A DNA stretch of 64,000 bases from Sphingomonas sp. 7/4-4 (GTDB lineage: Bacteria; Pseudomonadota; Alphaproteobacteria; Sphingomonadales; Sphingomonadaceae): assembly GCF_027941955.1 (NCBI RefSeq), contig NZ_CP115960.1, forward strand, positions 1,364,001-1,428,000, read 5' to 3'. Below, in pieces: positions 20,566 to 31,416 of the stretch (its first letter is position 1; each line of letters starts with the position of its first letter). Under the pieces are notes generated by a model. The model was given only the letters and a program-made list of their open reading frames with translations. It ran no database searches and was not told the DNA's origin. The position numbers and the translations under genes are program-made.

Positions 20566-20659
20566 CCCGTTCGTGCTGAGCTTGTCGAAGCACCATCCCT
20601 GCTTTTGCGGGCCGCCAGCGAGAGAAGAACTGCCCTTCGACAAGCTCAGGGCGAACGGG
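20566..20659. repeat. REP-like inverted repeat
   Basis: Two 25-bp arms, 20566-20590 and 20635-20659, differ at two positions and are separated by 44 bases. The core GCTTGTCGAAG / CTTCGACAAGC is a widespread palindromic repeat of proteobacterial intergenic regions. It lies between convergent genes (ankyrin and sctP-like) and could act as a transcription end. Confidence 0.8.
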
Positions 20660-20671
20660 CTGGTTAGTGCC

Positions 20672-21305
20672 TCAGGCGAAAGTCGCCTCGGTCGAGAGGC
20701 TGCCCAGCGCGATCCCCGCGCCTTCGAACTGCGCCTCCAGTTCATGCAAGGTGCCGTCATAAGGCGGCGCGCGATCGCCGAGCAGCAGCGCCACGTCGAG
20801 CGTGCCCGCGGCGTTGCGCACCAGCCGCGCCCCGGTGGCCGGCCAGGCCCGGTCGCCGAACGTCACCAGGATTTCCTTCGCGCCCTTGCCGTTCTCGCGC
20901 GTCCAGAGATCGGCGAGCATCTGTGCGAATGCACCGGGATCGACATGCGCGGCGGGTACCGCCGGCATCGCCATGGGCTGCGGCTGGGCATGGCCGGCAA
21001 AGCCGAACAGGCCGTCCTGCCGGTCGCGCGCCTCGCGCTCCTGGCGCAGCGCCGTGTCGCGCGAGATCGCCGAACGCCTCGCGCTGCTGGACGATCGTCT
21101 CGCCCCGGCGTTCGGGCTGCGCCAGTCCCTTCAGGGATTTATGCTGGACGGTGCCGGCCGGCTGCTCCTTTTCCGGCAATCGTGCCTTGGCCAGCGCCTC
21201 TTTCATCGCCCGGATATCGGTGGGCGTGGGCTGGGCGCGGGCCTGCACCGGACCCTGTGCCGGCTGGCGCACCGGCTGCGTGTTCGGGGAGCTGACGCGG
21301 GTCAT
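20672..21305 (-). CDS. sctP: T3SS needle-length/substrate-switch protein, SctP-like, frame interrupted
   Basis: About 211 residues. The first part is Pro/Gln-rich and disordered (QPVRQPAQGPVQARAQPTPT). The second, in another frame, is a compact domain (FAQMLADLWTRENGKGAKE; ATGARLVRNAAGTLDVALLL; FEGAGIALGSL) resembling the C-terminal type III switch domain of SctP/FliK. The break is in a GC repeat at about 21056-21064. As last gene of the leftward operon, next to sctO, its position is typical for SctP. The assignment rests on context as much as on sequence. Confidence 0.55.
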
Positions 21306-21760
21306 GATCGCCTCCGTGCTTCCATATTATCGAGCGCGGTGCGCTCTTCCTGCCTTCGGGCCCAGCGCCGCACTGCCTGCCCGGCATGCTCGGCCAGCAG
21401 GTCGTGCCGGGCGCGGGCGAGGATCATCGCCTTGCGCCGTTCGGCCTCGGCCTCGACGGAAAGCCGCTCAGCCTCGCGCGCGTCGTTGAGCGCGCTGCGT
21501 GCCACCGAGCGCCGGAACTGGCTGCGGTCGACCATTGCGAGCAGCCGCTCGGCCTCGGCCGGGTCGGTCGTCAGATCCGCCCGCGCCTGCGCCATCGCGG
21601 CGTCCGCCACGTCGGCGGCCGCATCGGCTTCGGCGCGCTCGCGTTCGGCCGCTGCGGTCGCGGCCCGGGCTTCGGCCAGCGCGGCTGCGGCGCTCTGCAT
21701 CCGTACCTCGCGCAATCGGACCAGGACCTGTGCCTGCCGCCGCTGATCGCCGCCGCGCAT
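21302..21760 (-). CDS. sctO: T3SS stalk protein SctO
   Basis: 152 residues, almost entirely Ala/Glu/Arg-rich heptads that form a long antiparallel coiled coil, like YscO/FliJ, the central stalk inside the SctN ATPase hexamer. There are no other motifs. The ATG shares one base with the sctN stop (TGATG), and its end overlaps the sctP-like start by 4 bases. Position directly after sctN supports the call. Confidence 0.75.
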   Translation of the reverse strand: MRGGDQRRQAQVLVRLREVRMQSAAAALAEARAATAAAERERAEADAAADVADAAMAQARADLTTDPAEAERLLAMVDRSQFRRSVARSALNDAREAERLSVEAEAERRKAMILARARHDLLAEHAGQAVRRWARRQEERTALDNMEARRRS

Positions 21761-23085
21761 CAGCCGGCGACTCCGCGCAGCAGCATCAGCGAGGTCTGGA
21801 AGTCTTCCGGCCGATCGGTGTCCTGCCGCAGCAGCGTATCGATCTCCGGCTTGGCCGCGATCGCGCGATCGGCGAGCGGATCGGCGCCGGCGCGATACTC
21901 GCCGACCTGAACGAGGAATTCGATCTCCGCGTGCTTCGCCAGCAACGCCCTCACCCGTGTCGCCGCTTCGCGATGCGCCGGCGTCGCAAGCCGCGGGAAC
22001 AGACGGCTGAGGCTCGCGAGCACGTCGATCGCCGGATAATGTCCCGCCGCGCCGAGTTTCCGGGACAGGATCACATGCCCGTCGAGGATGGAGCGCACTT
22101 CCTCGCCGATCGGATCGTCGCCTTCCTCGTCCTCGAGCAATACAGTGTAGATCCCGGTGATCGACCCGACCGCGTCGTTGCCCGCGCGCTCGAACAGGCG
22201 CGGCAGTTCGGCGAAGACCGAAGGCGGAAAACCCCGGCGCACCGGCGGCTCGCCCGCCGCAAGCCCGATCTCGCGGAGAGCGCGGGCGAAGCGCGTCACC
22301 GAATCCATCAGCAACAAGACGTTGCGCCCCTCGCTGCGGAAGCCTTCGGCGACGGCCGTCGCGTGATGCGCGGCGCGCACCCGCTCCATCGCCGCGCGAT
22401 CCGATGTCGCGCAGACGATCACCGAGCGCGCCAGTCCCGCCTCGCCCAGCGCATCCTCGATGAACTCGCGCACTTCGCGGCCGCGCTCGCCGATCAGCGC
22501 GATGACGATCACATCGGCTTCGGCGAAACGCGCGAGCATGCCGAGCAGGGTCGACTTGCCGCCGCCCGCCGCCGCGAACACGCCGAGACGCTGGCCACGG
22601 CCCAGCGTCAGCAGCGTATCGATCGCGCGGACTCCGGTCGGCAGCGGCGCGTCGATCAGCGCGCGCTCCATCGGTTGAGGCGCGGGCGCATGCAGCGGAC
22701 GGCGTTTGAGATCAGCGGGAAGCTCGCCCTTGCCGTCGATCGGGCGGCCACGGCCGTCGAGCACCCGGCCGAGCAGCCCCTCGCCCCACGGTACGAGATC
22801 CGCGCCGCTGCGCACGATCACTTCGGCATCGACCGAGAGCCCGCGCACATCGCCGAACGGCGTCAGGATCGTCGCCTGCCCCGCGATCCCGACCACCTCG
22901 ACGGGCACCACCCGTCCCGTCGAAGGTTCGATCACTTCGCAGAAATCACCGACGCGCGGCGCGATCCCGGTCACCTTGAGCGTCGTGCCCAGCACTTCGA
23001 CCAGCCGCCCGCGCCGCTCGACTGTCGGGCTGCGTTGGAGCCCGGCAAGCAATTGATCGACCGTGGTAAGGGGGCCGTCAGCCAT
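21760..23085 (-). CDS. sctN: T3SS ATPase SctN
   Basis: 441 residues, the cytoplasmic ATPase that unfolds and detaches substrates. Walker A region [15 protein letters not shown] is near residue 170. It is followed by [20 protein letters not shown], Walker [21 protein letters not shown], the type-III-specific [37 protein letters not shown] and [19 protein letters not shown]. Start [11 protein letters not shown] at 23085 overlaps the end of sctL by 8 bases. The frame is intact. Confidence 0.95.
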   Translation of the reverse strand: MADGPLTTVDQLLAGLQRSPTVERRGRLVEVLGTTLKVTGIAPRVGDFCEVIEPSTGRVVPVEVVGIAGQATILTPFGDVRGLSVDAEVIVRSGADLVPWGEGLLGRVLDGRGRPIDGKGELPADLKRRPLHAPAPQPMERALIDAPLPTGVRAIDTLLTLGRGQRLGVFAAAGGGKSTLLGMLARFAEADVIVIALIGERGREVREFIEDALGEAGLARSVIVCATSDRAAMERVRAAHHATAVAEGFRSEGRNVLLLMDSVTRFARALREIGLAAGEPPVRRGFPPSVFAELPRLFERAGNDAVGSITGIYTVLLEDEEGDDPIGEEVRSILDGHVILSRKLGAAGHYPAIDVLASLSRLFPRLATPAHREAATRVRALLAKHAEIEFLVQVGEYRAGADPLADRAIAAKPEIDTLLRQDTDRPEDFQTSLMLLRGVAG

Positions 23086-23686
23086 GGAGCGCCTCGCCCC
23101 ACATCCGCTCGATCTGCGCGAGCTGCGTATCGAGCCCGGCATGCGTTCGGCCGAGCGCAGTCTCGATCACGCAATCCTGATCCCCGAGCAGCGGATCGGC
23201 CTCGACGCTCAGCCCGGCGCGTCCGTTCAGCCGGGCGCGCACGACCTCCGCCGCGGCCGAGGCGACGCGCACCACCGCACCGCTGTCCGGCGCGAGCTGG
23301 GCTGCCGCGCGCTCGGCGAGGCCCGCCACCATCACGCCGTCGTCCAATTCGCCGGCGATCCGCCGGACCACTTCGAGCGCAAGCCGGGCGATGTCCTTCT
23401 GCCGCTCGCGCTGCAATTCGCTGTCGCGCATCGCGATGCGGAAAAGTTCAGCCTGTCGTTCAATCTCCCCCGCGGCCAGCCCCTGCTCGCGGCCCGCAGC
23501 GAAGCCTTCGGCATGCGCTGCCGCGCGCGCGGCGTGGATCGCTTCTTCCACACCCTGCCGCAAATCACCGGCTTCGGCGAGCAATGTGAGCGCGTCCTGC
23601 ACCCGACCGACATCGGCGGCAGGCACCAGGGGATCGTCGGTGAGCGCAGTCGCCAGCCGGTCGGCGTGCAGCACGAGGAAGCTCAT
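23078..23686 (-). CDS. sctL: T3SS stator protein SctL
   Basis: 202 residues resembling YscL/FliH, the peripheral stator that links SctN to the sorting platform. A helical, acidic-basic middle region ([20 protein letters not shown]) is followed by [20 protein letters not shown], the conserved helix of the FliH/V-ATPase-E superfamily. The C-terminal domain has [20 protein letters not shown], matching the FliH pattern of a strand, DxxLxxGDCxIET. Start [12 protein letters not shown] at 23686. Confidence 0.88.
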   Translation of the reverse strand: MSFLVLHADRLATALTDDPLVPAADVGRVQDALTLLAEAGDLRQGVEEAIHAARAAAHAEGFAAGREQGLAAGEIERQAELFRIAMRDSELQRERQKDIARLALEVVRRIAGELDDGVMVAGLAERAAAQLAPDSGAVVRVASAAAEVVRARLNGRAGLSVEADPLLGDQDCVIETALGRTHAGLDTQLAQIERMWGEALHG

Positions 23687-24201
23687 GCGCGCCCCGCCTC
23701 CACCGCCGCGGCGACGAAAGCGTCGAGCGCATCGCGCGGACAGGACAGCGCTAGATGGTCGGCACGCCACGGCAGATAGCCCCGCAGCGCCATCGGCAAT
23801 TGCTCGCGCAGCAACGAGAAGCCGTAAATCTCGAGCTCGCCGGGCTCGAGCCGCCGCGCAGGCGCAGGCGGCACCGCGGGAACCGTCTCGATCGCCCAGT
23901 CGAGCAAATCCTCGCCGGCGACTTCGGCCAGCCCGCCCAGCCACGCGCCGTCGATCGAGCCTGCCAGCGCGTCACCCATCCACAGCAGTGCGACGCGCAG
24001 CGCGAGCTTGTGCTGCACCGCTGCCGGCAGCCGCAGCCAGTCCGGGGCGTCGGGCAAATCGGTGAAACACGCTACCGGATCGTCGCTCCCGCTCAGATGC
24101 TTCAGCAGCAAGGCCGCCCGGCGATATCCCGGCCCGCCTTCGACCGCGACGAGATCGTTTCCGATGGCCGCGAGAGTGGCGCGTTGCTCGAAGGCTCTCA
24201 T
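23683..24201 (-). CDS. sctK: T3SS sorting-platform protein, SctK-like
   Basis: 172 residues with no strong motif. The position between sctJ and sctL is that of sctK, and the helical composition with ELEIYGFSLLREQLPMALRG fits the loosely conserved family of sorting-platform adaptors. Both ends overlap neighbours by 4 bases. The call is mainly from gene order. Confidence 0.55.
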   Translation of the reverse strand: MRAFEQRATLAAIGNDLVAVEGGPGYRRAALLLKHLSGSDDPVACFTDLPDAPDWLRLPAAVQHKLALRVALLWMGDALAGSIDGAWLGGLAEVAGEDLLDWAIETVPAVPPAPARRLEPGELEIYGFSLLREQLPMALRGYLPWRADHLALSCPRDALDAFVAAAVEAGRA

Positions 24202-24947
24202 GCGCCGCCCTCCCGCCGCGCCACTGCGGCACGACGCTGCTGCCAGCGCCGCAGGCTCGGATAGCCGAGCGCGGCGATCAGCAGCAGGAGCCCCGCGATC
24301 CCGACACCGATCAGATTGGCGTTGAGCATTTCTCCGCCGTCCTTGCGTGCGACGGTCGGCAGGGGTTGCGCCGGGAACGTCTCGACCGACACATTCTCGT
24401 ACTTCAGCCCCTGCACCGAATTGACGACCAGCGCCTTCACCTTGCCGATCTGGGTGTCGATATTGGTCCCGGGGCGGTATTTGATGAAAACCGACGCGGA
24501 AGCGGGCTGCCCCGTTTCGGCGAGCGGCTGATTGTCGGGCAGCACGAGATGGACGCGCGCCTGCACCACGCCGTCGATCTCAGAGATAGTGTGCGACAGC
24601 TCCTGGCTCATGCCATAGACCAGCCGCGCCTTCTCCTCGGTGGGCGAGGAGACCAGCCCCTCGCGCTTGAACACCGTCCCCAGCGAGGCGAATTCCTCGC
24701 GGGGATAGCCCTGCGAATGGAGCACTTCGACCGCGCGGCTGAAATCGCCCTTCTCGGTCTGCAGCGTCCAGCCGTTTTCGCCAGCCTCATTCTTGGTGGC
24801 CTCGATCCCGGCGCTGTGAAGCACCGCGATCATCTCGTTGGCCTGCGTCTCGGTGAGCTTCGAATAGAGCTCGGCCCGCCCGCACGCGGCGAGCAGCAGG
24901 CAGAGCCCGATCAGAGCCGGGCGCATCTTTCGGGCAGACATGCCCAT
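24198..24947 (-). CDS. sctJ: T3SS inner-ring lipoprotein SctJ
   Basis: 249 residues. A signal peptide with lipobox (LIGLCLLLAAC) is followed by the two ring-building domains: ELYSKLTETQANEMIAVLHS, then VVQARVHLVLPDNQPLAETG and ASVFIKYRPGTNIDTQIGKV. One C-terminal membrane segment follows (LIGVGIAGLLLLIAALGYP). The short length and lipobox separate it from flagellar FliF. The start at 24947 has GGAG 7 bases upstream. Confidence 0.94.
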   Translation of the reverse strand: MGMSARKMRPALIGLCLLLAACGRAELYSKLTETQANEMIAVLHSAGIEATKNEAGENGWTLQTEKGDFSRAVEVLHSQGYPREEFASLGTVFKREGLVSSPTEEKARLVYGMSQELSHTISEIDGVVQARVHLVLPDNQPLAETGQPASASVFIKYRPGTNIDTQIGKVKALVVNSVQGLKYENVSVETFPAQPLPTVARKDGGEMLNANLIGVGIAGLLLLIAALGYPSLRRWQQRRAAVARREGGA

Positions 24948-24983
24948 GTCAGTTCTCCGCGTGCGGCCCGGACAGATCGGGCC

Positions 24984-25379
24984 TCACGATTGCTGCCGGA
25001 ACAGCTGCTGGATGCCGTCCGAGGTGCGGTTGGCGATGTTCGAGGTCAGCTGGCAGTGGAACATGAACTCGTGGCACTTCATGGTCAGGTCGACCACTTC
25101 ACCCGGAGTCATTTCAGAACCGCTGGCCTGTGCCGACTTGGCGTATTCGGACACGCTCTTGGCTTCGCCGTTCACACGCTCGATCTGGCTGAACATCGCC
25201 TGCATCGCCGGCCCGAGCGCGTCCGCGCCGCCGACGCCACCATTCCCGATCGCGGACAGCGATCCCTGGAAGCTGGTGATGTCGGCGACCGACGCGTTCG
25301 GCCCCGCCTGGATGATGTCGGGCGGCGTGGGGGCGAAGGCGGAACTCGCCATCGCCCCCGCAATTGCTTCGATGGACAT
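24984..25379 (-). CDS. sctI: T3SS inner rod protein SctI
   Basis: 131 residues. The C-terminal helix pair EMTPGEVVDLTMKCHEFMFH and CQLTSNIANRTSDGIQQLFR matches the YscI/PrgJ rod signature, which ends in a helix that polymerises inside the basal body. The N-terminal half is Ala/Gly-rich and flexible. It lies between sctF and sctJ, as usual for these genes. Two Cys residues in the rod helix are uncommon. Confidence 0.8.
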   Translation of the reverse strand: MSIEAIAGAMASSAFAPTPPDIIQAGPNASVADITSFQGSLSAIGNGGVGGADALGPAMQAMFSQIERVNGEAKSVSEYAKSAQASGSEMTPGEVVDLTMKCHEFMFHCQLTSNIANRTSDGIQQLFRQQS

Positions 25380-25390
25380 CGCCGCCCCCG

Positions 25391-25701
25391 TCAGTTCTTG
25401 CGGGCCATCGTCTCGAGCGCCTTGCCGACGCTGTCGATCGAGCTCGACGAGCTGTTCGCCATGAACGACATCCGCATCGATTCGGCGGTCAGCTTGGTGA
25501 TCTGCGAGGGGTTGTCGCTGCCGTTATTGCCGACTTCGTTCGACATCGCCTCGATCCGCGTCGCCTGCTTGTCGAGGGTCTGCCCCAAGAATCCGCCAGT
25601 GCCTCAAACCAGGTGCCGGGCGCCGAGCCCTTGTTCATCCGGTTGCCGGTCAACGGCGAGATCGAGATGTTGGTAAGCCCGGTGGTGATCGTATTCGACA
25701 T
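25391..25701 (-). CDS. sctF: T3SS needle subunit SctF-like, frame interrupted
   Basis: About 103 residues when joined. The first frame gives ISPLTGNRMNKGSAPGTWFE and ALADSW. The second gives GQTLDKQATRIEAMSNEVGN, then ITKLTAESMRMSFMANSSSS and SVGKALETMARKN. Restoring one base in the CCCC run at 25583-25586 joins them. Two amphipathic helices around a polar Asn/Gly/Asp turn (GNNGSDNP) fit the needle hairpin. Slightly longer than classic needles (about 80). A good Shine-Dalgarno (AGGAG) precedes the ATG. Confidence 0.7.
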
Positions 25702-25728
25702 GATCCTACTCCTTCACGCTACAGATGG

Positions 25729-26847
25729 TCAGAACTTCAATTGCGTCTCCCGGCCGTTCTTCTCGAAGAACACCGTGTCTCCCTGGATGGTGATCAGGCG
25801 ATGCCCGCTCGGCATGATCGCGCCGGAGAAATAGCGCGCTCCGTCAACGGTCTGGATGTACGCCGGGTCGCCCGCGACCACGGTCGAAACCCTCTTCGTC
25901 GCATCGGCGATCGTTCGGATCGGCGTGTCGTCGAGCGGCGGCAAGTCGTCGCGAAAAACCAGCCGGCCCAGTTGCTTGACGTCCGTGCGGATCGCCTGCG
26001 CAAGCTTGAGCCGCTGATCGCCGTTGAGCCGGGTGACCCGCAGTTCGACACCGGTGCGCGAGATCGGGCGGCCCGTCGCCTGAAGGCCGTGGATGCGGGC
26101 GACGTCCGCCGCCGCCTGGGCGAGTTCAGCGCTGGTCTGGACGTTGACCGCCGCATCGATCCCGTGGTCGCGCAGCGCCTCCTGTGCCTTCAGCCGCTCG
26201 GCATCGTTCGCAACCACGCCGCTGACGATCACGCCGCCGGTTGCAGCGTCGGTCGCCGTGGTGAGCGGTGCGAGGCCCGCAGAATCGAGGACATGATCGG
26301 CACGCGCCGCCGAATCGCCGCGCAGGCCCAGCGCGTCCATCGTCGGTACCGCCAGCGCCGCGCCGGCTGCCAGCGTCGCCACCGCGCCCACCGCCATCGC
26401 CCGTCGCCGCGTAAACCAGCCGCTGACCTGCTCGCCCGCCTTGCCCAGCAGCGCCATCGCCTCGTCCTGCGCCGAAGGCGGCGGCAGCGGCGGCGCGGGC
26501 GTGCTCCCCGCGATGCCGCTCGCTTCGGCCCAGCGCGCGCTTTCGGGATCGCCCCATGCCAGCGCGACGCCGCCGATCGAGAAGGGTACGTAAGCCGGGA
26601 GGATCGCAGTCTGCCCTTCGCCCACATGCGAGCCGAGCAGCAGCGCCTCTCCGGTCAGCACCGTGATCTGCGCTCCGCCCTCGCCATCGACCTGCAGATC
26701 GACGGCAATGCCCTTGGTCGCAGGATCGCGGATGACGACATCCTGCCAGAACTGATGGCCGATCGACACGGTTCCGCTCGCCGGCAGCTGCTTCTCGGTG
26801 CCGGCGAGCCGGCCGTTGAGCACGCGAAGAACGGAAGCGTCGATCAT
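25729..26847 (-). CDS. sctD: T3SS inner-membrane ring protein SctD
   Basis: 372 residues. The cytoplasmic FHA-like domain comes first (LRVLNGRLAGTEKQLPASGT; HQFWQDVVIRDP). A single membrane segment follows near residue 150 (AMAVGAVATLAAGAALAVPT), then periplasmic BON/ring domains (GVIVSGVVANDAERLKAQEA; RTGVELRVTRLNGDQRLKLA). This is the architecture of YscD/PrgH. Its ATG overlaps the sctC stop (ATGA). The frame is intact. Confidence 0.88.
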   Translation of the reverse strand: MIDASVLRVLNGRLAGTEKQLPASGTVSIGHQFWQDVVIRDPATKGIAVDLQVDGEGGAQITVLTGEALLLGSHVGEGQTAILPAYVPFSIGGVALAWGDPESARWAEASGIAGSTPAPPLPPPSAQDEAMALLGKAGEQVSGWFTRRRAMAVGAVATLAAGAALAVPTMDALGLRGDSAARADHVLDSAGLAPLTTATDAATGGVIVSGVVANDAERLKAQEALRDHGIDAAVNVQTSAELAQAAADVARIHGLQATGRPISRTGVELRVTRLNGDQRLKLAQAIRTDVKQLGRLVFRDDLPPLDDTPIRTIADATKRVSTVVAGDPAYIQTVDGARYFSGAIMPSGHRLITIQGDTVFFEKNGRETQLKF

Positions 26848-28729
26848 TGCGTCAGGTTTCCGCTGGACGGAACCGGGATCTTCGCCGGCGGCTGGTTGGC
26901 CGCGGGCGGCGGCGCACCGGGGGTCAACGCAGTCGCGCGCGAGGCAAGCGGCACGAGCCGCGGCGTGATCAGGAACAGCCGCTCGGTATGCCCGCGCTGC
27001 TTGGTGCGGAACTTGAACAATTCGCCCAGCAGCGGGATATCGCCGAGCAGCGGCACCTTGGTCTCGTCGTTGATGTCGGCGTCGATCGTCATGCCGCCGA
27101 GCAACAGGCTCTCGCCATCGAGCACCATGCCCTGCGTCGCGACGCTGGCGCGGTCGACCACCGGGATTCCTTCCACCGCCGAGATCGGGGCTGATGCTGC
27201 CGTCCTCGATATTGACCAACATGCGGATCCGCGTTTGGTCATGATCGCGGAAGACATGCGGATTGACGCGCAGCACGGTGCCGGCGGTCACGTTGAACAG
27301 GTCGACTTCCTCGCGCCCCGCGACCTTGACGTAGAAAGTGCGCGTGCGGTCGAACACTGCCTCCACATTCGAGAGCGTCATCACCTGCGGCCGCGAGACG
27401 ATCCGTGCCGCGCCCTTGTTCTCGAGCGCGGTTACGCGGCCGAGGAACTCGCGCTGGCTGCCGATGATCGTCGAGATCGTCCCGCCCTGCCCCGAAGGCG
27501 TGATGTTGCTGACATTGTCGCGCCGGCTCATGCCCGGAATCCGCTGCAACCGGCCGTCGCTATCGGCATTACCGCTGCCGAACAGGGCGCCGAACCCACC
27601 GCTGCCGAAGCGCCAGTTGATGCCGAGCCTGCGCAGCTTGTCGACATTGATGTCGATGATCGTCGCCTCGAGCTCGACGATCTGCGGCTCGACGTCGAGC
27701 GCGCGAGATCAGCGAGTCATAAGCCGCCATCCGCTCGGGCACGTCGCGCACGACGATCGCGTTGAGATAGGCGCTGGGCTCGATCCGGACGACGTCCTGC
27801 GAGAGCGGCGCGGCGAGGCCCATGCCGTCGCCGCCGCCCAGCACTTCGGTCGCGGCATAATTGCCGCCGCCGATCGGCGTTTGCGATGCATCGGCCGGAA
27901 CCGCGTCGAGCCCCTGCCCCTTGAGCCGCGGCTGGCTCTGCCGGACGAGGCGCGCACCGAGCGACGGCACGATCGCACTGCCGCCCGGCTTCTGATCGAG
28001 CACGAGGTTCTGGAGGATCGACGCCAGCCCGGGCACCCGAGTCTCGCGCCCGCCCGCAGTGATCAGCGTGTCCTCGGCGCGGGCATAGCGCAGATAGAAG
28101 ACGCGGAATTCGATCGGCTGGCTGATCGGCCCGCGCGGTGCGTCGTAATAGCCGCCGCCGCGAGCGCCGCCATAAGCGCCACCGGGTGCGGCCGGCGCGC
28201 CGTCGGCAAGCGCCCCGTCGCCGCGCGCCATTCCGGCAACCTGCTCGATGAAGCGCGGCGTGCCGCTGACGACCAGGCCGTCGGTGGTGATGCGCAGCAG
28301 ATTGCGCTGGTCGGGCAGCCGCTGCGCCCGCGCCTGGCGCGCGACGCGCTCGGCGGAGGCGCGGTCGAGCGGCAGATTCTGCACGCCGAGCTCGGTGGGC
28401 GCGTACACATAGATCGCCGCGCCGTCATAATAAGAGATCAGGTTGAAGGCCTTGGCGATATCGCCATAGATCTTCTCGACGCTCCCCTGGAACACGCCGT
28501 TGACCGTACCGGTCAGCTTGGCGCTCGGCACCACCGGGCGCCCCACCTTCCCGAACAGATCGCGCAGGAATGCGGCGATCGGCTGGTCGCGCGCGACGAT
28601 CGAAACCTGGTTGCGGGTCTGCGCCGGCGGCGTCTGTGCACTGGCTGCCAACGGCACCGGCAGAGCGGCAGCAAAGGCCAACAGCATCGACGGGTTCTTA
28701 TAAAGCTTCAAACAGCCCTCCGTTGTCAT
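26844..28729 (-). CDS. sctC: T3SS outer-membrane secretin SctC, two frame breaks
   Basis: About 628 residues. Signal peptide (MLLAFAAALPVPLAASAQT), N0/N1 domains (VSIVARDQPIAAFLRDLFGK; YYDGAAIYVYAPTELGV), then the secretin core in a second frame (IVELEATIIDINVDKLRRLG; AARIVSRPQVMTLSNVEAVF; AGTVLRVNPHV). A third frame gives IPVVDRASVATQGMVLDGES, LLLGGMTID and TERLFLITPRLVPL. The breaks are at about 27699-27706 and at the GGGG run 27187-27190. All secretin parts are present, so indel error is more likely than decay. Both ends overlap neighbours by 4 bases. Confidence 0.88.
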
Positions 28730-30713
28730 TCCGCCGCCAGCGCGGCCTGCATCTCTTCCGCCAAAGCCCCTGGCGGAAGACCGATCTGACCGACCATCTC
28801 GACAGAAATGGTCGGCGAGAGTTCATTGAAGGCGAGCACCGGCAGCTCGAACAGATCGGGTTCGATCAGCTTGCGGATCGAACGCCGCACCTCGAAAGAC
28901 GTGACCAGCGCATTGGCGCCGGTTTCCGCCGCGGTGCGGCCGATCGTCGCGACCAATTCGCGTGCCACCTCGGGTTTCACTGCAAGCCGCTCGACGCCGT
29001 CGACCATGCGCGTGGCCTCGCGCACCAAGGTCTCGAGTTCCGGCGTCACTACGAGTGCGCGGATGCCCGCGCCCTGCGCGACCGCGTCGAGCAGATAGCG
29101 CTTGAGTGAAATGCGCGTGAGATCGGCGATCCGCGCGATCTCACGTTCCTGATTGGCCGCATCGGTGAGGCCTTCGAGCACGTCGCGCATGTTGCGCAGC
29201 GGCACCTCTTCCTCGGCCAGCCGGCGCAATACATCGGCGATGCGGGCGGCGGGAACGGCGCGCACCGCTTCCTTGACCACCTCGGGATAATCGTCGCCGA
29301 CGCGGTTGAGCAGCCCCACCGCCTCCTGCACGCCGAGGAAGCGCGGCAGGTTGCGGCGGATCAGTACCTCGACTTCGCGGACCAAGGTTTCGACATCGCT
29401 TCCTCGCCGGCGCCGACCGAAAGCTCGAAGGCGAGCAACCGCCACGCGCGCGGACCTTCGGGAGCGAGGAAATGGATCGCCAGCCGCGGCAGGGGCACGC
29501 CGCTGCGATATTGCAGCCGTTCGAGCATGGCCGTGAGGCCGGCGGAAAGCGCCGCCTCCTCGTCGATCGGAGGCTGCGGCCCCGAGATCTGGAGCAGCAG
29601 CGGCACTACGGCCTTGGGTGCCTCGGGTTCGGCGAGCAAGGTCACCGGCCGCGGCGCCTCACGCCCGCCGGTGAGCAGTTTGCGCATCGGCCCCGAGTGG
29701 CGGACCATGTGCGGCTTCAAGCGCGGGTGCATCGCCGCGCCGGAGAACATCGACAGGAAGCCCAGCCCGATGAACACCGCGGCGGGGAAGCCGGGGATCA
29801 GCGCCATCAGGAAGCAGATCCCGCCCACCGCGAGCAGCACCCGCGGATTGGCGACGAGCTGACGGTGCATCGCCTGGCCGAGATTGGAGTCGGTCTCCTC
29901 GTCGGTCGAGCGCGTGACCATCAGGCCCGCGGCCATCGCGCCGAGCAGCGCGGGGATCTGCGCGACGAGCCCCTCGCCGATCGTCAGGATCGAATATTTG
30001 GAGGTCGCCGCGCCGATCTCCATGCCCTGCTGCATCACGCCGATGGCGAGGCCGCCGATCAGGTTGACGATGACGATGACGACCGAGGCGATCGCGTCGC
30101 CTTTCACGAACTTCATCGCACCGTCGAGGCTGCCGTGGAGCTTGCTCTCGAGCTCGAGCGTGCGGCGGCGGCGGCGCGCCTCGTCCTTGTCGATCAGCCC
30201 GGAGCGCAGGTCGCTGTCGATCGACAATTGCTTGCCCGGCATCGAATCGAGGCTGAACCGCGCCGCGACTTCGGCGACGCGCTCGGCGCCCTTGGCGATG
30301 ACGATGAACTGGACGATCGTGATGATCAGGAACACGACGAGTCCGACAACGATGTTGCCGCCGGCGACCATCGTGCCGAAGGTCTGGATGATGTGCCCGG
30401 CATGTCCCTCGACGAGGATCATCCGCGTCGTCGCGATCGACAGCGCCAGCCGGAACAGCGTCGAGATCAGCAGGATCGAAGGGAAGGACGAAAAGTCCAG
30501 CGGCCCGCGGATGTAGAGCGTGGTCAGCAACAGCATCACGCCGAAGGTGATGTTCACGCCCACCAGCATGTCGATCATCAGGGTCGGCAGCGGCAGGATC
30601 ATCAGCCCGACGATCGCCACCACGCCGACGATCAGGAACAGGTCCGCGATGCGCGCCGAGAGCGGCAGCGGCTTGGCTGCGTTGCTGCTGGCGAGATACC
30701 GCTCGACGCTCAC
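28726..30713 (-). CDS. sctV: T3SS export gate protein SctV, frame interrupted
   Basis: About 662 residues from a GTG. Seven to eight membrane helices lie in the N-terminal half. The FHIPEP-type signature is FRLALSIATTRMILVEGHAG, and the conserved cytoplasmic loop has FSLDSMPGKQLSIDSDLRSG. The C-terminal cytoplasmic ring domain (VETLVREVEVLIRRNLPRFL; MRDVLEGLTDAANQEREIAR) is in another frame. The break lies at about 29398-29403, where one extra A would restore it. SctV forms the nonameric export gate that receives substrates. Confidence 0.92.
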
Positions 30714-30717
30714 GGTC

Positions 30718-31416
30718 TCAGCGCGCCCTGCCGAACTGTGCGGCCTGATACCGGCCCACGACCTTTTTCACATAGGCCTGCGTTTCGCGATAGCGCGGCA
30801 CCTTGCGGCCCGCCTTGATCACCGCGCCGGGCCCGGCATTATAGGCGGCGACCACCAGCGGCACGTTGTTGCCGAGCTGGCCCTGCAACTGCTTGAGATA
30901 CTTCGCGCCAGTGTGCATCGCCAGCACCGGATCGTCGAGCAGTGCATTCGGGTTGCGCACGCCGAGGCCGCGTGCGGTGGCCGGCATCACTTGCATCAGC
31001 CCCAGTGCGCCCTTGTTCGACACTGCCCGCTGGCGACCGGCGGACTCGGCGTTGACCATCGAGGCAAGCAGATGCGGATTGATGCGATAGCGATAGGCGA
31101 CCGACGTGATCAGCGCGTCGTTGGCACCGCCGCCGCGAGTACGCACCGCGCGTGTCGCCAAAGCGAGCCGCTTCTGGAACCCCGGCATGCTCACGCTCAC
31201 CGAACTGCGTTCCGGAAGGACGACCGAGTCGGGTTGGGCAGACGGAGTCTCGGCAGCCGGCGGGCCGCAGAAACGCAGTGCCTCGGTATATCGCGTGCCG
31301 ATCGCCGCAGCGTCGCAAGTGCCCGCCTGTGCGGGAATTGCCGCCACGGCCGCACCCCCGAACGCGACGAGCTTCAACGCGAAGCCGAGCGACGAGGCAG
31401 AGCCTGAAAAGCGCAT
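30718..31416 (-). CDS. Lytic transglycosylase of the T3SS operon
   Basis: 232 residues, first gene of the leftward operon. A signal peptide (LKLVAFGGAAVAAIPAQAG) is followed by the SLT domain: PHLLASMVNAESAGRQRAVS (catalytic Glu), NKGALGLMQVMPATARGLGV, VVAAYNAGPGAV and VPRYRETQAYVKKVVGRY. Such enzymes open peptidoglycan for basal-body assembly. Start MRFSGSASS at 31416 has GGGAGG upstream. Its stop lies 5 bases before the sctV GTG. Confidence 0.92.
   Translation of the reverse strand: MRFSGSASSLGFALKLVAFGGAAVAAIPAQAGTCDAAAIGTRYTEALRFCGPPAAETPSAQPDSVVLPERSSVSVSMPGFQKRLALATRAVRTRGGGANDALITSVAYRYRINPHLLASMVNAESAGRQRAVSNKGALGLMQVMPATARGLGVRNPNALLDDPVLAMHTGAKYLKQLQGQLGNNVPLVVAAYNAGPGAVIKAGRKVPRYRETQAYVKKVVGRYQAAQFGRAR

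Noticed and set aside
20566..20659. Inverted repeat considered as an insertion-sequence remnant or attachment site
   Set aside because: No transposase remains and the core is a common REP-like intergenic palindrome.
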